Source of the DNA: Stutzerimonas stutzeri
GTDB lineage: Bacteria > Pseudomonadota > Gammaproteobacteria > Pseudomonadales > Pseudomonadaceae
Assembly (NCBI RefSeq): GCF_015291885.1
Contig: NZ_CP036186.1
Span: forward strand, 4,168,001 to 4,232,000
Reading direction: 5' to 3'
DNA: 64,000 bases
The first letter of the stretch is position 1. Each line of letters starts with the position of its first letter. This document shows positions 45,164 to 53,248 of this stretch, in pieces. The position numbers and the translations under genes are program-made. The notes under the pieces were generated by a model that did no database searches, was not told the DNA's origin, and saw nothing but the letters and a program-made list of their open reading frames with translations.

Positions 45164-45569
45164 GTGCGTGCTCTCGGAATTTGTCTGTCATTAGGCCGGA
45201 CACGACACATAAACGTTCAGCGCGGGCTGCTGTTGCTTGCCATAGCAGGCGCCGCTACGACGAATGACTGTGATGGCCCGCACTGCGCTTCGCACCAGTA
45301 CCGGCACATTGCCTGACGGATTTGTAGACTCGCCGCCCTCGGTACGCCTGCCAGGAACGGCAGTCGCCGGACATGCGCCCGGGTACGCCTCTGGGCGAAA
45401 CGTCTGCAAGAGCTAGAAAGACATGGAAGCGTCACTCTCCCCACACCGCCCCGCCAGCACACGGCCGGCCGTCCTGCGCAGGACCAACTGCACCGATATC
45501 CCGCAGCAGCCGGAGCACCGAAGCCCGCGGCAGGGCGTTCAATCGTCGTTGAAAATGAGAAACACGAAT
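45164..45569. other. 406-bp intergenic region, no gene seen
   Basis: The region lies between the divergent DUF1028 gene and the lipoprotein operon. The frame of the downstream gene is open to 45423 but lacks a ribosome site and signal peptide there. I found no strong hairpin or repeat; it presumably contains the operon promoter. Confidence 0.5.
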
Positions 45570-46241
45570 ATGAAGAAGCAGCTGATGGCCGCGCCTCTGA
45601 TCGGCCTGAGTATTTTGTTCAGCGGCTGCGCTACGGAGCAGTCGCGCACCCTGGAAGTCGCTAAGGTCACTTCGGCGCAGAGCGTCTACCATGGCCAGCG
45701 CAGCCCCATTGCGGTGGGCAAGTTCGACAACCGTTCGAGCTATATGCGCGGCCTGTTTTCCGATGGCGTCGACCGTCTCGGCGGCCAGGCCAAGACCATC
45801 CTGATCACTCACTTGCAGCAGTCGAATCGTTTCAACGTGCTCGATCGCGACAACATGTCCGAGATCGCCCAGGAAAGTGCCATCGCGGCCAAGCGTGCGC
45901 AGCTGCGCGGTGCAGATTTCGTGGTCACCGGCGACGTTACCGAGTTCGGCCGCAAGGAAGTCGGCGACCATCAGCTGTTCGGCATCCTGGGCCGTGGCAA
46001 GTCACAGATCGCCTACGCCAAGGTCAACCTGAACATCGTCAATGTCAGCACCTCCGAAGTGGTTTATTCGGCACAGGGCGCTGGCGAGTACAGCCTTTCC
46101 AACCGTGAAGTGATCGGCTTCGGCGGCACCGCCAGCTATGACTCGACCCTCAATGGCAAGGTGCTGGATCTGGCCATCCGCGAAGCAGTGAACAACCTCG
46201 TGACCGGCGTCGACAGCGGCGCATGGCGCTCCGTGCAATAA
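45570..46241 (+). CDS. CsgG/HfaB-family outer-membrane lipoprotein
   Basis: 223 residues with a lipoprotein signal (MKKQLMAAPLIGLSILFSGC; Cys at residue 20). The CsgG-family core follows: IAVGKFDNRSSYMRGLFSDG, LDRDNMSEIAQESAIAAKRA, GADFVVTGDVTEFGRKEVGD and VNLNIVNVSTSEVVYSAQGA. It is shorter than curli CsgG (about 277) and its operon partners are DUF4810 and DUF799 lipoproteins, not CsgE/F. I therefore assign it to the three-lipoprotein CsgG-DUF4810-GNA1162 set seen in Neisseria and others, of unclear envelope function. An in-frame ATG five codons upstream is possible. Confidence 0.82.
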   Translation: MKKQLMAAPLIGLSILFSGCATEQSRTLEVAKVTSAQSVYHGQRSPIAVGKFDNRSSYMRGLFSDGVDRLGGQAKTILITHLQQSNRFNVLDRDNMSEIAQESAIAAKRAQLRGADFVVTGDVTEFGRKEVGDHQLFGILGRGKSQIAYAKVNLNIVNVSTSEVVYSAQGAGEYSLSNREVIGFGGTASYDSTLNGKVLDLAIREAVNNLVTGVDSGAWRSVQ

Positions 46242-46259
46242 CCCTCAAGGACGAGAACG

Positions 46260-46619
46260 ATGAATACCCATCTGAGAACCGGCGCGCTCGCAGTCGCACT
46301 GCTGTCGCTCGCCGCCCTGACTGGCTGTGCCAACCAATCGAAAACTCTCTACCACTGGGCCGGCTACGAAGAGCAGGTCTATGAGCACTTCAAGAACGAA
46401 AAAGGCCCGCAGGAACAGATCGCCGCACTGGAAGCCAGCCTGCAGCAGGCCCGCGCGCGGGATGTGACGCCGGCACCGGGCTTTCACGCCCACCTCGGCA
46501 TGCTCTACGCCGAAGTTGGCAAGGGCGATCAGGTTCGCCAGCAGTTTGAAACCGAGAAAACCCTGTTCCCAGAGTCCGCGCCCTACATGGACTTTCTGAT
46601 GCGCAACTTCGAGAAATAA
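46260..46619 (+). CDS. DUF4810-family lipoprotein
   Basis: 119 residues, lipoprotein signal ending LAALTGC, then NQSKTLYHWAGYEEQVYEHF, the DUF4810 start, and a helical tetratricopeptide-like body with ARDVTPAPGFHAHLGMLYAE and KTLFPESAPYMDFLMRNFEK. It is the middle gene of the lipoprotein trio, 18 bp after the CsgG-like gene and 6 bp before the DUF799 gene. AGGACGAGAACG precedes the start. Confidence 0.87.
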   Translation: MNTHLRTGALAVALLSLAALTGCANQSKTLYHWAGYEEQVYEHFKNEKGPQEQIAALEASLQQARARDVTPAPGFHAHLGMLYAEVGKGDQVRQQFETEKTLFPESAPYMDFLMRNFEK

Positions 46620-46625
46620 GAGGCC

Positions 46626-47300
46626 ATGATGCCAAACATCAGTCTGAAAACCCTGCTGGTGCTTGCTGCCCTGAGCGTGCTCGGCGGCTGCGCGACACCG
46701 ACACCCTACGATTACAGTGCATTCGAGCGGAACAATCCGGCATCGATTCTGGTATTGCCCCCGGTCAACCGCTCACCGGACATCAAGGCCAGCTACAGCG
46801 TGCTCTCGCAAGTCAGCTACCCGCTCGCCGAAGCAGGCTATTACGTGCTGCCGGTGGCTGTGGTGGACGAGACGTTCAAACAGAACGGCTTGATGAATGC
46901 CGACGAGATGCACATGGCCCCGCCAGCCAAGCTTCGCGAAATCTTTGGCGCGGATGCTGCGTTGTATATCGAGGTCACCCGTTACGGCAGCAGCTACAAG
47001 GTGCTGACCAGCGAAGTCGCGGTGGAAGCCCACGGCAAGCTCGTCGACCTGCGCAGCGGCGACCTGCTCTGGGAAGGGAAAGCGTTGGCCAGCTCGGCGG
47101 AAAACCAGAACCAGAACAGCGGAGGCTTGGTGGGCATGCTCATCACCGCAGCCGTCAACCAGATCGTCAACACCCTCAGCGATCGCGGCCATGAGATCGC
47201 TGGCATTACCAGCCGTCGCCTACTGACTGCGGGCATCCCTAACGGCATTCTCAGCGGGCCCCGCTCGCCGCAGCACCCGAGCCGACTGGCCAGCCGCTAA
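46626..47300 (+). CDS. DUF799 (GNA1162-family) lipoprotein
   Basis: 224 residues, lipoprotein signal with LSVLGGC, then YDYSAFERNNPASILVLPPV, SPDIKASYSVLSQVSYPLAE and GYYVLPVAVVDETFKQNGLM. This is the GNA1162/DUF799 pattern, whose structure resembles periplasmic TolB-N-like alpha/beta folds. It is the third gene of the lipoprotein operon. In Neisseria the homologue is a surface-exposed antigen (recalled). The first codon is one of two adjacent ATGs. Confidence 0.87.
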   Translation: MMPNISLKTLLVLAALSVLGGCATPTPYDYSAFERNNPASILVLPPVNRSPDIKASYSVLSQVSYPLAEAGYYVLPVAVVDETFKQNGLMNADEMHMAPPAKLREIFGADAALYIEVTRYGSSYKVLTSEVAVEAHGKLVDLRSGDLLWEGKALASSAENQNQNSGGLVGMLITAAVNQIVNTLSDRGHEIAGITSRRLLTAGIPNGILSGPRSPQHPSRLASR

Positions 47301-47351
47301 CCAGATGTCATGCGGGCGGCGGCGTGGAGAGCGCCCAGCCGCCCTTGCAGC

Positions 47352-47810
47352 TCAGCCCTGGCGCAGCGAAAGACCCTTGAGGAAATTGCGCAAGAGCTGA
47401 TCACCGCAGACGCGGTAGTTGCTGTGGCCAGGCTTGCGGAACAGCGCGCCGAGTTCGGATTTCGACAGCTGCAGGTCGGCGGCATGCAGGATTGCCTGCA
47501 GGTCCTCGTCGCGCAGCTCGAAGGCCACTCGCAGCTTTTTCAGGATCTGATTATTGCTGACCGGCAGCTCCAGCGGCGGCGCCGGACGGCTGTCGTCCTT
47601 GCCACGCTTGAAATAGATCAGCCCGTCGAGAAACCGCGCCATCGCCTCGTCAGGGCATTCCACGTAGCCGTCCTCGTCCTCCCGGCTAAGCCAGGCGCGA
47701 ACCTCCGCTTCATCCACCGTGCAGCCACCCAGAGCGGCGATTTTGGCCATCTGTGCATCACTGGCCTTGAGGGTGTAGCGCAGGCTGCGCAGGACGTCGT
47801 TGTTGAGCAT
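47352..47810 (-). CDS. DUF1456 (YehS-like) protein
   Basis: 152 residues made of two repeats of about 70 residues: MLNNDVLRSLRYTLKASDAQ ... FLDGLIYFKRGKD, and SNNQILKKLRVAFELRDEDL ... NFLKGLSLR. The paired N-N-(D/Q)-(V/I)-L motif with a RxxL helix defines DUF1456/YehS. Function unknown; a cytoplasmic nucleic-acid or protein binder is speculative. The start at 47810 is set by AAGGAGAG. Confidence 0.85.
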   Translation of the reverse strand: MLNNDVLRSLRYTLKASDAQMAKIAALGGCTVDEAEVRAWLSREDEDGYVECPDEAMARFLDGLIYFKRGKDDSRPAPPLELPVSNNQILKKLRVAFELRDEDLQAILHAADLQLSKSELGALFRKPGHSNYRVCGDQLLRNFLKGLSLRQG

Positions 47811-47875
47811 GTTCTCTCCTTGCTGAGAATGAAGGCCGGCAGTGTGCGCTCTCGAACGCCCTGGGGCGAGTCCGA

Positions 47876-49264
47876 TCAACCTTCCTCGCGCTCGCCCAGG
47901 CGTCGGTACAGCGTGCGCCGGCCGATGCCGAGCAGGGCCGCCGCGCGCCGCTTGTTGCCGTCCACCAGTTTAAGCACATGCTCGATATAGCGCTGTTCCA
48001 GCTCTTCCAGGGTCGGCAGCAGCGGCCCGTCACTGAGCTGGGCGAGCAACTCGGCGCCGGCGCTACAGGCGTTGTCATCACGATAGTCGGCGATGCGAGC
48101 GGGCAGGTGCTCCAGCTCGATGCTGCGCCCATGGCAGAAGGTCACCGCGCGCTCGATGGCGTTCTGCAGCTCACGCACATTGCCGGGGAAGGGATAGCGT
48201 CGCAATTGCGCCAGCACCGCCGGTGCCAGGCCGCGCACCGGCCGCCCGCTGCGCGCGGCGAAATGGGCAACGAAACCGGCGGCCAGCAGCTCGAGATCCT
48301 CCTCGCGATCACGCAGCGGCGGCACCTGCAGGATGAAGGTCTCCAGACGGAAGAACAGGTCTTCGCGGAAGGCCTCACGGCCGGCCTCGGTTTCCAGCGG
48401 GCGGTTGCTCGCCGCGATGATGCGCACGTCCACGGTCAGCTCACGCTCGGCACCCACCGGGCGGATCGTGCCCTCCTGCAGCACGCGCAGGAGCTTGGCC
48501 TGCAGCGGCAGCGGCATCTCGCCGATCTCGTCGAGAAACAGCGTGCCACCGTCGGCCTGCTGGAACAGCCCCTTGTGCGTGCGATTGGCACCGGTGAAGG
48601 CACCAGAGACATGGCCGAAAAATTCGCTTTCCAACAATTCGGCCGGCAGCCCGGCACAGTTGATGGCAAGGAACGGCTCCTTGGCGCGTTCGCTTTGCGC
48701 ATGTACGGCACGGGCGACCAGCTCCTTACCGGTGCCGCTCTCGCCGATCACCAGCACCGGCCCCTCGGCACGGGCGAGCTGACGGATCTGGTCGAACAAG
48801 CCACGCATCACCCGGCTGCGACCAAGCATGCCGTGAAAGCGATCATCACTGAGCAGCTGCTGAAAACGCCGCACTTCATCGCGCAACCGCCGCGTCTCCA
48901 GCGCACGGGCCACCGCTAGGGCGAAGTGCTCGAGGTCCAGCGGCTTGGTGAGGAATTCGTCGGCGCCCTCCTTGAGCGCCGCCACCGCTTGCTGAATGCT
49001 GCCGAACGCGGTGATCACCAGAAAGGCCGGTGCCGCCTGCATCGTCTTGACCCGTCGCAGCAAGGCCATGCCATCGGCACCGGGCAGGCGCAGATCGCTG
49101 ACCACCAGCGCCGGCTCCCAGCTTTCCAGCGAGCCGACCGCCTCCTCTGCGCTGGCCAGCGCACGCACCTGCAGGCCGCGATCTTCCAGCTCCTCGACCA
49201 GCAACTGGCGCAGGCTGTCGTCGTCCTCAACCAGCAGCACCCGCTCCTGCGTCACTTCAGTCAT
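47876..49264 (-). CDS. Sigma-54-dependent response regulator (NtrC family)
   Basis: 462 residues. The receiver domain (1-125) has phospho-acceptor Asp57 in LVVSDLRLPGADG. The central AAA+ domain (about 150-385) has Walker A GESGTGKE, the sigma-54 contact motif SGAFTGANRTHKGLF and Walker B GGTLFLDEIGEM. The C-terminal Fis-type helix-turn-helix is KRRAAALLGIGRRTLYRRLG. It overlaps the kinase gene by 8 bp. It most likely activates the divergent DUF4168 gene, whose promoter region has a -24/-12 element and inverted repeats. Confidence 0.93.
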   Translation of the reverse strand: MTEVTQERVLLVEDDDSLRQLLVEELEDRGLQVRALASAEEAVGSLESWEPALVVSDLRLPGADGMALLRRVKTMQAAPAFLVITAFGSIQQAVAALKEGADEFLTKPLDLEHFALAVARALETRRLRDEVRRFQQLLSDDRFHGMLGRSRVMRGLFDQIRQLARAEGPVLVIGESGTGKELVARAVHAQSERAKEPFLAINCAGLPAELLESEFFGHVSGAFTGANRTHKGLFQQADGGTLFLDEIGEMPLPLQAKLLRVLQEGTIRPVGAERELTVDVRIIAASNRPLETEAGREAFREDLFFRLETFILQVPPLRDREEDLELLAAGFVAHFAARSGRPVRGLAPAVLAQLRRYPFPGNVRELQNAIERAVTFCHGRSIELEHLPARIADYRDDNACSAGAELLAQLSDGPLLPTLEELEQRYIEHVLKLVDGNKRRAAALLGIGRRTLYRRLGEREEG

Positions 49265-50738
49265 GCTCGACCTCCTCGTCGCTCAATGGCAATGCGATAC
49301 GGAAGGCGGCGCCCGGCAGGCTGCCGTCCACCAGTTCGATACGTCCGCCACACTCGCTGACCACCCCGTGCGCCACCGCCAAACCCAGGCCGCTGCCCTC
49401 ACCCACCGGCTTGGTAGTGAAGAACGGCTCGAACAGCGCAGCACGGTTTGCCTCGGCCACACCCGGGCCGTCGTCTTCCACCTGCAGCAGCAGCTCATCG
49501 GCTTCGCGCCACCAGCTCAGCCGCACTTGCCCACCCGGGCTGGCCTGGGCGGCATTGCGCAGCAGATTGGTCAGTGCCTGCTCGAAACGCGGCGGGTCCA
49601 CCCGGCAAAACAGCGTTTGTGCCGGTGCCTGCAGTTCCAGCCGAACCTGCAGCGCGGCCAGCTCATCGGCCACCGCGGCGGCTGCCGAGTGCGCCAGCAC
49701 TTCAGCAGGAATCCTGCGCAAGGGCGAACCGGCGGCACGACCGAAATCCAGCAGCTGGCGGACGATCGCACTAAGCCGCGCCACCTGCCGGCGAATCTGC
49801 AACAGCGCACGGCGATGAGTTTCGGCCAGGCCGTCGTCGCGTAACACCCGCTGCGCCTTGCCGTCGATGACGCTGAGCGGGCTACCCAGCTCATGCGCCA
49901 CGCCGGCCGCCAACCGTCCTACCGCCGCGAGTTGCTGACTCTGACGCAGGCGCGCCTGCAGCTGCTCTTCGCGGGTCTGCTGCTCGGCCACCTGACGTTC
50001 GGCGGCAGCAATGCTGTCGAGCATCTGGTTCAGCGCACCGGACAGCACGACGATTTCCTGCGGCCCGCTACGCGGAGCACGATGCTCGCGCTCGCCAGCC
50101 GCGACGCGCTCCATGCTGCGCGCCAGCTGCTGCAAATGCTTGCCCACGGCAGAGCGGTGGCCAAGCAGGATCACCACCAGCGCCACCCCGGCCAGCAAGC
50201 CGCCCAGGCCCGCGGCGATCAGGCGCAGGCGGCGGATGTCGCGTTCGAAGTCACCCCAGCGCCGGGTCACCTGCAGCAGGCCATTGATCTGCCCACCGCT
50301 TTCTTCCAGCGGAACGAAATAGGAATACACCGGGCGACCGTTGATGCGCTGGTACTCGCCGGTCAGCTCGCCGCCTTCGGTGAGCTGCTGAATCGCCGAC
50401 TCGTCCTGATCCGGCTCCACCGCACCGGCATAGGCCGCAAGCTTGCCATCGCGATCGTAGACATAGGCGCCATATACACGACCTACGCCGAGCACCGACT
50501 CCAGCACCTGCTGCAAGGTGCGCTCATGGTTCTTTTCCAGGCTGGCGCTCAGGGGCAGCCGCACCGCACGCGCGACCAGTTCCACCTCGGCCTGCAGCCG
50601 GCGCTCGCTGTTGCGCTCGACGGTCCAAAGCACCACCGAACTGAAGCCAAACATGATCGCCATCAGCGGCACGACGACCTTGAGCAGGAGTGCGCCACGT
50701 AAGCTGGATGGGCGCTGCCAGATTGATACATGTGTCAT
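49257..50738 (-). CDS. Sensor histidine kinase, partner of the sigma-54 regulator
   Basis: 493 residues. TM1 is about 18-40 and TM2 about 175-195, with a periplasmic sensor of about 135 residues between. A HAMP domain follows, then a short coiled coil rich in Gln/Glu. The phospho-acceptor histidine lies in GVAHELGSPLSVIDGKAQRV. The ATPase shows NLLRNAAQASPG (N box), VEDDGPGV and GEGSGLGLAVAHGVV (G boxes). This is the NtrB/ZraS-like group. The stimulus is unknown. Confidence 0.9.
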   Translation of the reverse strand: MTHVSIWQRPSSLRGALLLKVVVPLMAIMFGFSSVVLWTVERNSERRLQAEVELVARAVRLPLSASLEKNHERTLQQVLESVLGVGRVYGAYVYDRDGKLAAYAGAVEPDQDESAIQQLTEGGELTGEYQRINGRPVYSYFVPLEESGGQINGLLQVTRRWGDFERDIRRLRLIAAGLGGLLAGVALVVILLGHRSAVGKHLQQLARSMERVAAGEREHRAPRSGPQEIVVLSGALNQMLDSIAAAERQVAEQQTREEQLQARLRQSQQLAAVGRLAAGVAHELGSPLSVIDGKAQRVLRDDGLAETHRRALLQIRRQVARLSAIVRQLLDFGRAAGSPLRRIPAEVLAHSAAAAVADELAALQVRLELQAPAQTLFCRVDPPRFEQALTNLLRNAAQASPGGQVRLSWWREADELLLQVEDDGPGVAEANRAALFEPFFTTKPVGEGSGLGLAVAHGVVSECGGRIELVDGSLPGAAFRIALPLSDEEVEHD

Positions 50739-50764
50739 ATAGGCACACTACAGACGCTCGGCAT

Positions 50765-50813
50765 AGGGGTCCACCCCTCCCCGACGAAACGGACAACTGC
50801 TTAAAAAACAGTT
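50765..50813. promoter_or_regulatory. Candidate enhancer sites: two inverted repeats upstream of the sigma-54 promoter
   Basis: AGGGGT-CC-ACCCCT at 50765-50778 is a perfect 6-bp inverted repeat. AACTG ... CAGTT at 50795-50813 is a second, with 9-bp spacing. They lie about 85-100 and 50-65 bp upstream of the expected start from the -24/-12 element, a usual place for NtrC-type activator binding. Assignment to the adjacent regulator is inference. Confidence 0.45.
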
Positions 50814-50835
50814 AGTTATTTCTACGCCACAAAGC

Positions 50836-50851
50836 TGGCACGGGTGCTGCA
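50836..50851 (+). promoter_or_regulatory. Sigma-54 (-24/-12) promoter of the DUF4168 gene
   Basis: TGGCACGGGTGCTGCA matches the sigma-54 consensus TGGCACG-N4-TTGCA with one mismatch. The GG and GC doublets have the required 10-bp spacing, and the expected start would be near 50862, 27 bp before the ATG at 50889. Confidence 0.85.
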
Positions 50852-50888
50852 CTAACCCAAACCATCTTTAACCGAAGCAGGAATGAAC

Positions 50889-51281
50889 ATGACCCAGCAC
50901 AACGCTCGTCTCGCCTTCGCCGGAATTTTCTCGCTCTTCCTCGGCCTGGCTGCCCCCCTCGCATCGGCGCAATCAGCCAACCCAGCACCCACTGCCCAGC
51001 CGGCGGCCGGCGCTCAGGCCCAGCAGTTCGGCGAGGAAAAACTGGAAAGCTTTGCCGAGTCGCTCGGCGAGATCATGGAGATTCGCGAGGAGTTCACCGG
51101 CAAGCTGCAGCAGACCGAAGACGCAGACAAGGCTCGCGAGCTTCAGCAGCAAGCCAACGAGAAGATGCTTGGAGTGATCGAGGAAAAAGACATCAGCATC
51201 GACGAGTACAACGCCATCAACGAAGCCGTGCAGACCGACCCGGAATTGCGCAACCGTGTGATCGCAATGATGCAGCAGTGA
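50889..51281 (+). CDS. Secreted DUF4168-family protein
   Basis: 130 residues: signal peptide (MTQHNARLAFAGIFSLFLGL...ASAQ), a Pro/Ala-rich linker, then the helical DUF4168 domain with EKLESFAESLGEIMEIREEF and KDISIDEYNAINEAVQTDPE, ending VIAMMQQ. I start at the second ATG because AGGA lies seven bases before it; the first ATG (50883) abuts that site. It is expressed from a sigma-54 promoter opposite a two-component pair, so it is the likely direct output of that system. The family has no established function; it is periplasmic and helical. Confidence 0.85.
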   Translation: MTQHNARLAFAGIFSLFLGLAAPLASAQSANPAPTAQPAAGAQAQQFGEEKLESFAESLGEIMEIREEFTGKLQQTEDADKARELQQQANEKMLGVIEEKDISIDEYNAINEAVQTDPELRNRVIAMMQQ

Positions 51282-51332
51282 TTACACCTGAGGCGCGCGG
51301 CACTGCCTGACGCGTCACGCACAAATGGCAGG

Positions 51333-51368
51333 AAAAGCCCCGCAGAGCTAACGCATGCGGGGCTTTTT
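51333..51368 (+). terminator. Intrinsic terminator of the DUF4168 gene
   Basis: Stem GCCCCGC / GCGGGGC with a 13-base loop, preceded by AAAA and followed by TTTTT, 51 bp after the stop. Confidence 0.9.
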
Positions 51369-52029
51369 ATCGCCCGCTAAAACTCTACCGGGTAACCGAA
51401 TCGCGCAAGCGTAACTACCAAATCGCCCAAGTATTGGCACGCGGGAGTCAAAATCAGTCACGCACTCCCCGACTCATCCCTCTTCGCCCCCCGCTCTGCG
51501 CCATGCCCAAAATCCATACGCATCCGCGCCCAGGTCAATCTAGATCACCCATCCGGTCACCAATTACGCCAGCCACACTACTCCCAAAACAAATCAGATC
51601 GCCCTGAGAGCAACGTCCTCCCCCCGCCCAAGCCACCAAGCACCAGACAGGCCCGTCGTAGGGTGGGCTTCAGCCCACCAGCCCCCCCCCGCCACGCCCA
51701 CAAAGCAGAGCACTGCACAGGGTCAAATAAGCTCAAAACAGCCTCGCCTTCCAGGCAAAAACACCGCATCACGAACCGCTCCCACAAGCTGTCACCGAAG
51801 TGACATTTACCCCCGCTAAGGTCCGCGGCAACTGCAGTGGTCGGCCCCCCCGCTCACGTCCGCCTCATGCGAACCACAGGCGACCACCACGGGTAGATCA
51901 ATAACCGTCGCGGCTTCCAGACCGCTCGTCTGCAGCGCAAATCTTCATGGAGTGGCGCGTAGCAAGCACTTGAGTCGACCGAAGCCCACCAATCCCAGCG
52001 AATCTGAAAACAAACCAAGCAGGAGCTAC
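51369..52029. other. 660-bp intergenic region without a gene
   Basis: No open frame here has a ribosome site or credible protein. It contains a REP-like hairpin at 51662-51679, a nine-C run at 51682-51690, and further C-rich low-complexity sequence. The last part must hold the promoter of the downstream metallophosphoesterase gene. Confidence 0.6.
51662..51679. repeat. REP-like hairpin GGTGGGC-TTCA-GCCCACC
   Basis: A perfect 7-bp stem around TTCA, embedded in TAGGGTGGGCTTCAGCCCAC. This sequence type is a common interspersed hairpin in pseudomonads and related genera (recalled). Only one copy of this type was found in the window. Confidence 0.55.
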
Positions 52030-52914
52030 ATGAACGTCTTTATCCGCCCTAGCGCTTGTCTAGTCGCCCTCTTGCTGATGCTCTCTTCAGCCGTCCTTCA
52101 CGCCGCGCCAACAGCGGGCGCCGAGCCCGTGCTGCGCTTCGCCGTATTAGGCGACGCCGAGCCCAAACCGCTCGCCGAATTCCCAGGGCTAGCCAGTGCT
52201 GTAGATCACGTCAACGCGCTGGCTGCAGCGCAACCCATGAATTTCGTAGTAGGTGTCGGCGATATTGCTCACAAGGGCACACAGGTCCAGTACGAAAATG
52301 CCAGCCTTGAACTGGAACGCCTCAGCTTGCCGTTCTACCCCATCATGGGTAACGAAGAGCACGGCGCCAGCGTCGCCCGCTTTCTGCAGTACGCCAACCG
52401 CTGGAACACCGACAAAGTCCACATCGAGAACGCCCGCTACGTAGTCGAGCAGGAACAGGTTGCGCTGGTATTCGCTTCGCCGGATCACGGCCGCGACTTC
52501 GATGACAGCGGCGTGCAGTGGATCGCCGAGCAGATAGATCGGCTACACCCCAAACCGGTTTTCCTGGTGGTGCATGGCGCCCAAGTCGGCGTCTTTCCGG
52601 AAAATGCCGACAAAGGCATCACCAACCGTGCCTTTGATCAAATAACCAGCAAAGAAAACCTTGCCGTGATGATCTCCGGCGATCTGCATATGGACATGGA
52701 CCGCGTCGAGCACTCGAAAAAGATTGGCCACGTGCACTACCTGCACATACCTGCCCTCGAACGCACCAAGATCCCTGACGAAGAACAGCACACGCCCATG
52801 TTTCGCGTCGTTTCACTCTACGGCGATGACAAGGTAGTAGTGGATACCTACGAAGCCGGCGCGGGCAGCACACCGCTCGAGCGGCATGACTACCGCTTCT
52901 CGCTGCGCCGCTGA
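52030..52914 (+). CDS. Secreted metallophosphoesterase-like protein with atypical motifs
   Basis: 294 residues. Signal peptide about 1-31 (ending LHAAP), then a calcineurin-like fold: RFAVLGDAEPKPL (usual D-x-H position reads D-x-E), GVGDIAHKG, PIMGNEEHG (usual GNHE), FLVVHGAQVG and ISGDLHMDMD (usual GHxH). The order and spacing fit the superfamily, but several metal-ligand positions differ from the standard set. It may use a variant site or be non-catalytic. The start at 52030 has a perfect AGGAGCTAC site. It is followed by a terminator and by a scrap resembling the end of the DUF4168 gene. Confidence 0.7.
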   Translation: MNVFIRPSACLVALLLMLSSAVLHAAPTAGAEPVLRFAVLGDAEPKPLAEFPGLASAVDHVNALAAAQPMNFVVGVGDIAHKGTQVQYENASLELERLSLPFYPIMGNEEHGASVARFLQYANRWNTDKVHIENARYVVEQEQVALVFASPDHGRDFDDSGVQWIAEQIDRLHPKPVFLVVHGAQVGVFPENADKGITNRAFDQITSKENLAVMISGDLHMDMDRVEHSKKIGHVHYLHIPALERTKIPDEEQHTPMFRVVSLYGDDKVVVDTYEAGAGSTPLERHDYRFSLRR

Positions 52915-53248
52915 GCTTGCTTAGCCGTGTGATCGCGATAATGCAGTGACGCCATCGCCCAGCCGCTCGAAGGCTGTGCTGCGAATTGCGGACCAAAGCC
53001 CCGTTCGGCTGACGCCAGCGGGGCGTTTAGATAACAGATCCTGGAACCGCACGATTCAAAACGAGCCCGACGAGAGACAACCAGCCAGGCGGCCATTCTC
53101 CAGATCCATAGTCAGTGTTGGTCACCGCCCGTGGAGCCCTGCCCGCTTCGACCACAAGGCACCTCCCTCGCAGCGCTGCCAGCGGCGTAAAGCCTGAGCC
53201 CAGCGCGGTCGCCTCGGTTGCCGAAACGGCCGATAACGCGCTTCCGAC
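52915..53248. other. 334-bp gap with terminator and DUF4168-like 3' remnant
   Basis: 52926-52949 reads almost like the last 27 bases of the DUF4168 gene (CGTGTGATCGC, then ATAATGCAGTGA). A GCCCCG / CGGGGC terminator follows at 52995-53028. Beyond that to 53248 I see nothing coding. Confidence 0.55.
52995..53028 (+). terminator. Intrinsic terminator downstream of the metallophosphoesterase gene
   Basis: AAA then GCCCCG ... CGGGGC then GTTT: a 6-bp stem with a 15-base loop and a weak T-run. It resembles the DUF4168 terminator in stem sequence. Confidence 0.65.

Noticed and set aside
45570..46241. CsgG-like lipoprotein as the missing curli secretion channel
   Set aside because: It is shorter than curli CsgG and is in an operon with DUF4810 and DUF799 lipoproteins rather than csgE/F. 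I treat it as a different CsgG-family member, though I cannot exclude cross-use.
51578..51787. 69-codon open frame around the REP-like hairpin
   Set aside because: It is created by the hairpin and C-runs, lacks a ribosome site and reads as low-complexity.
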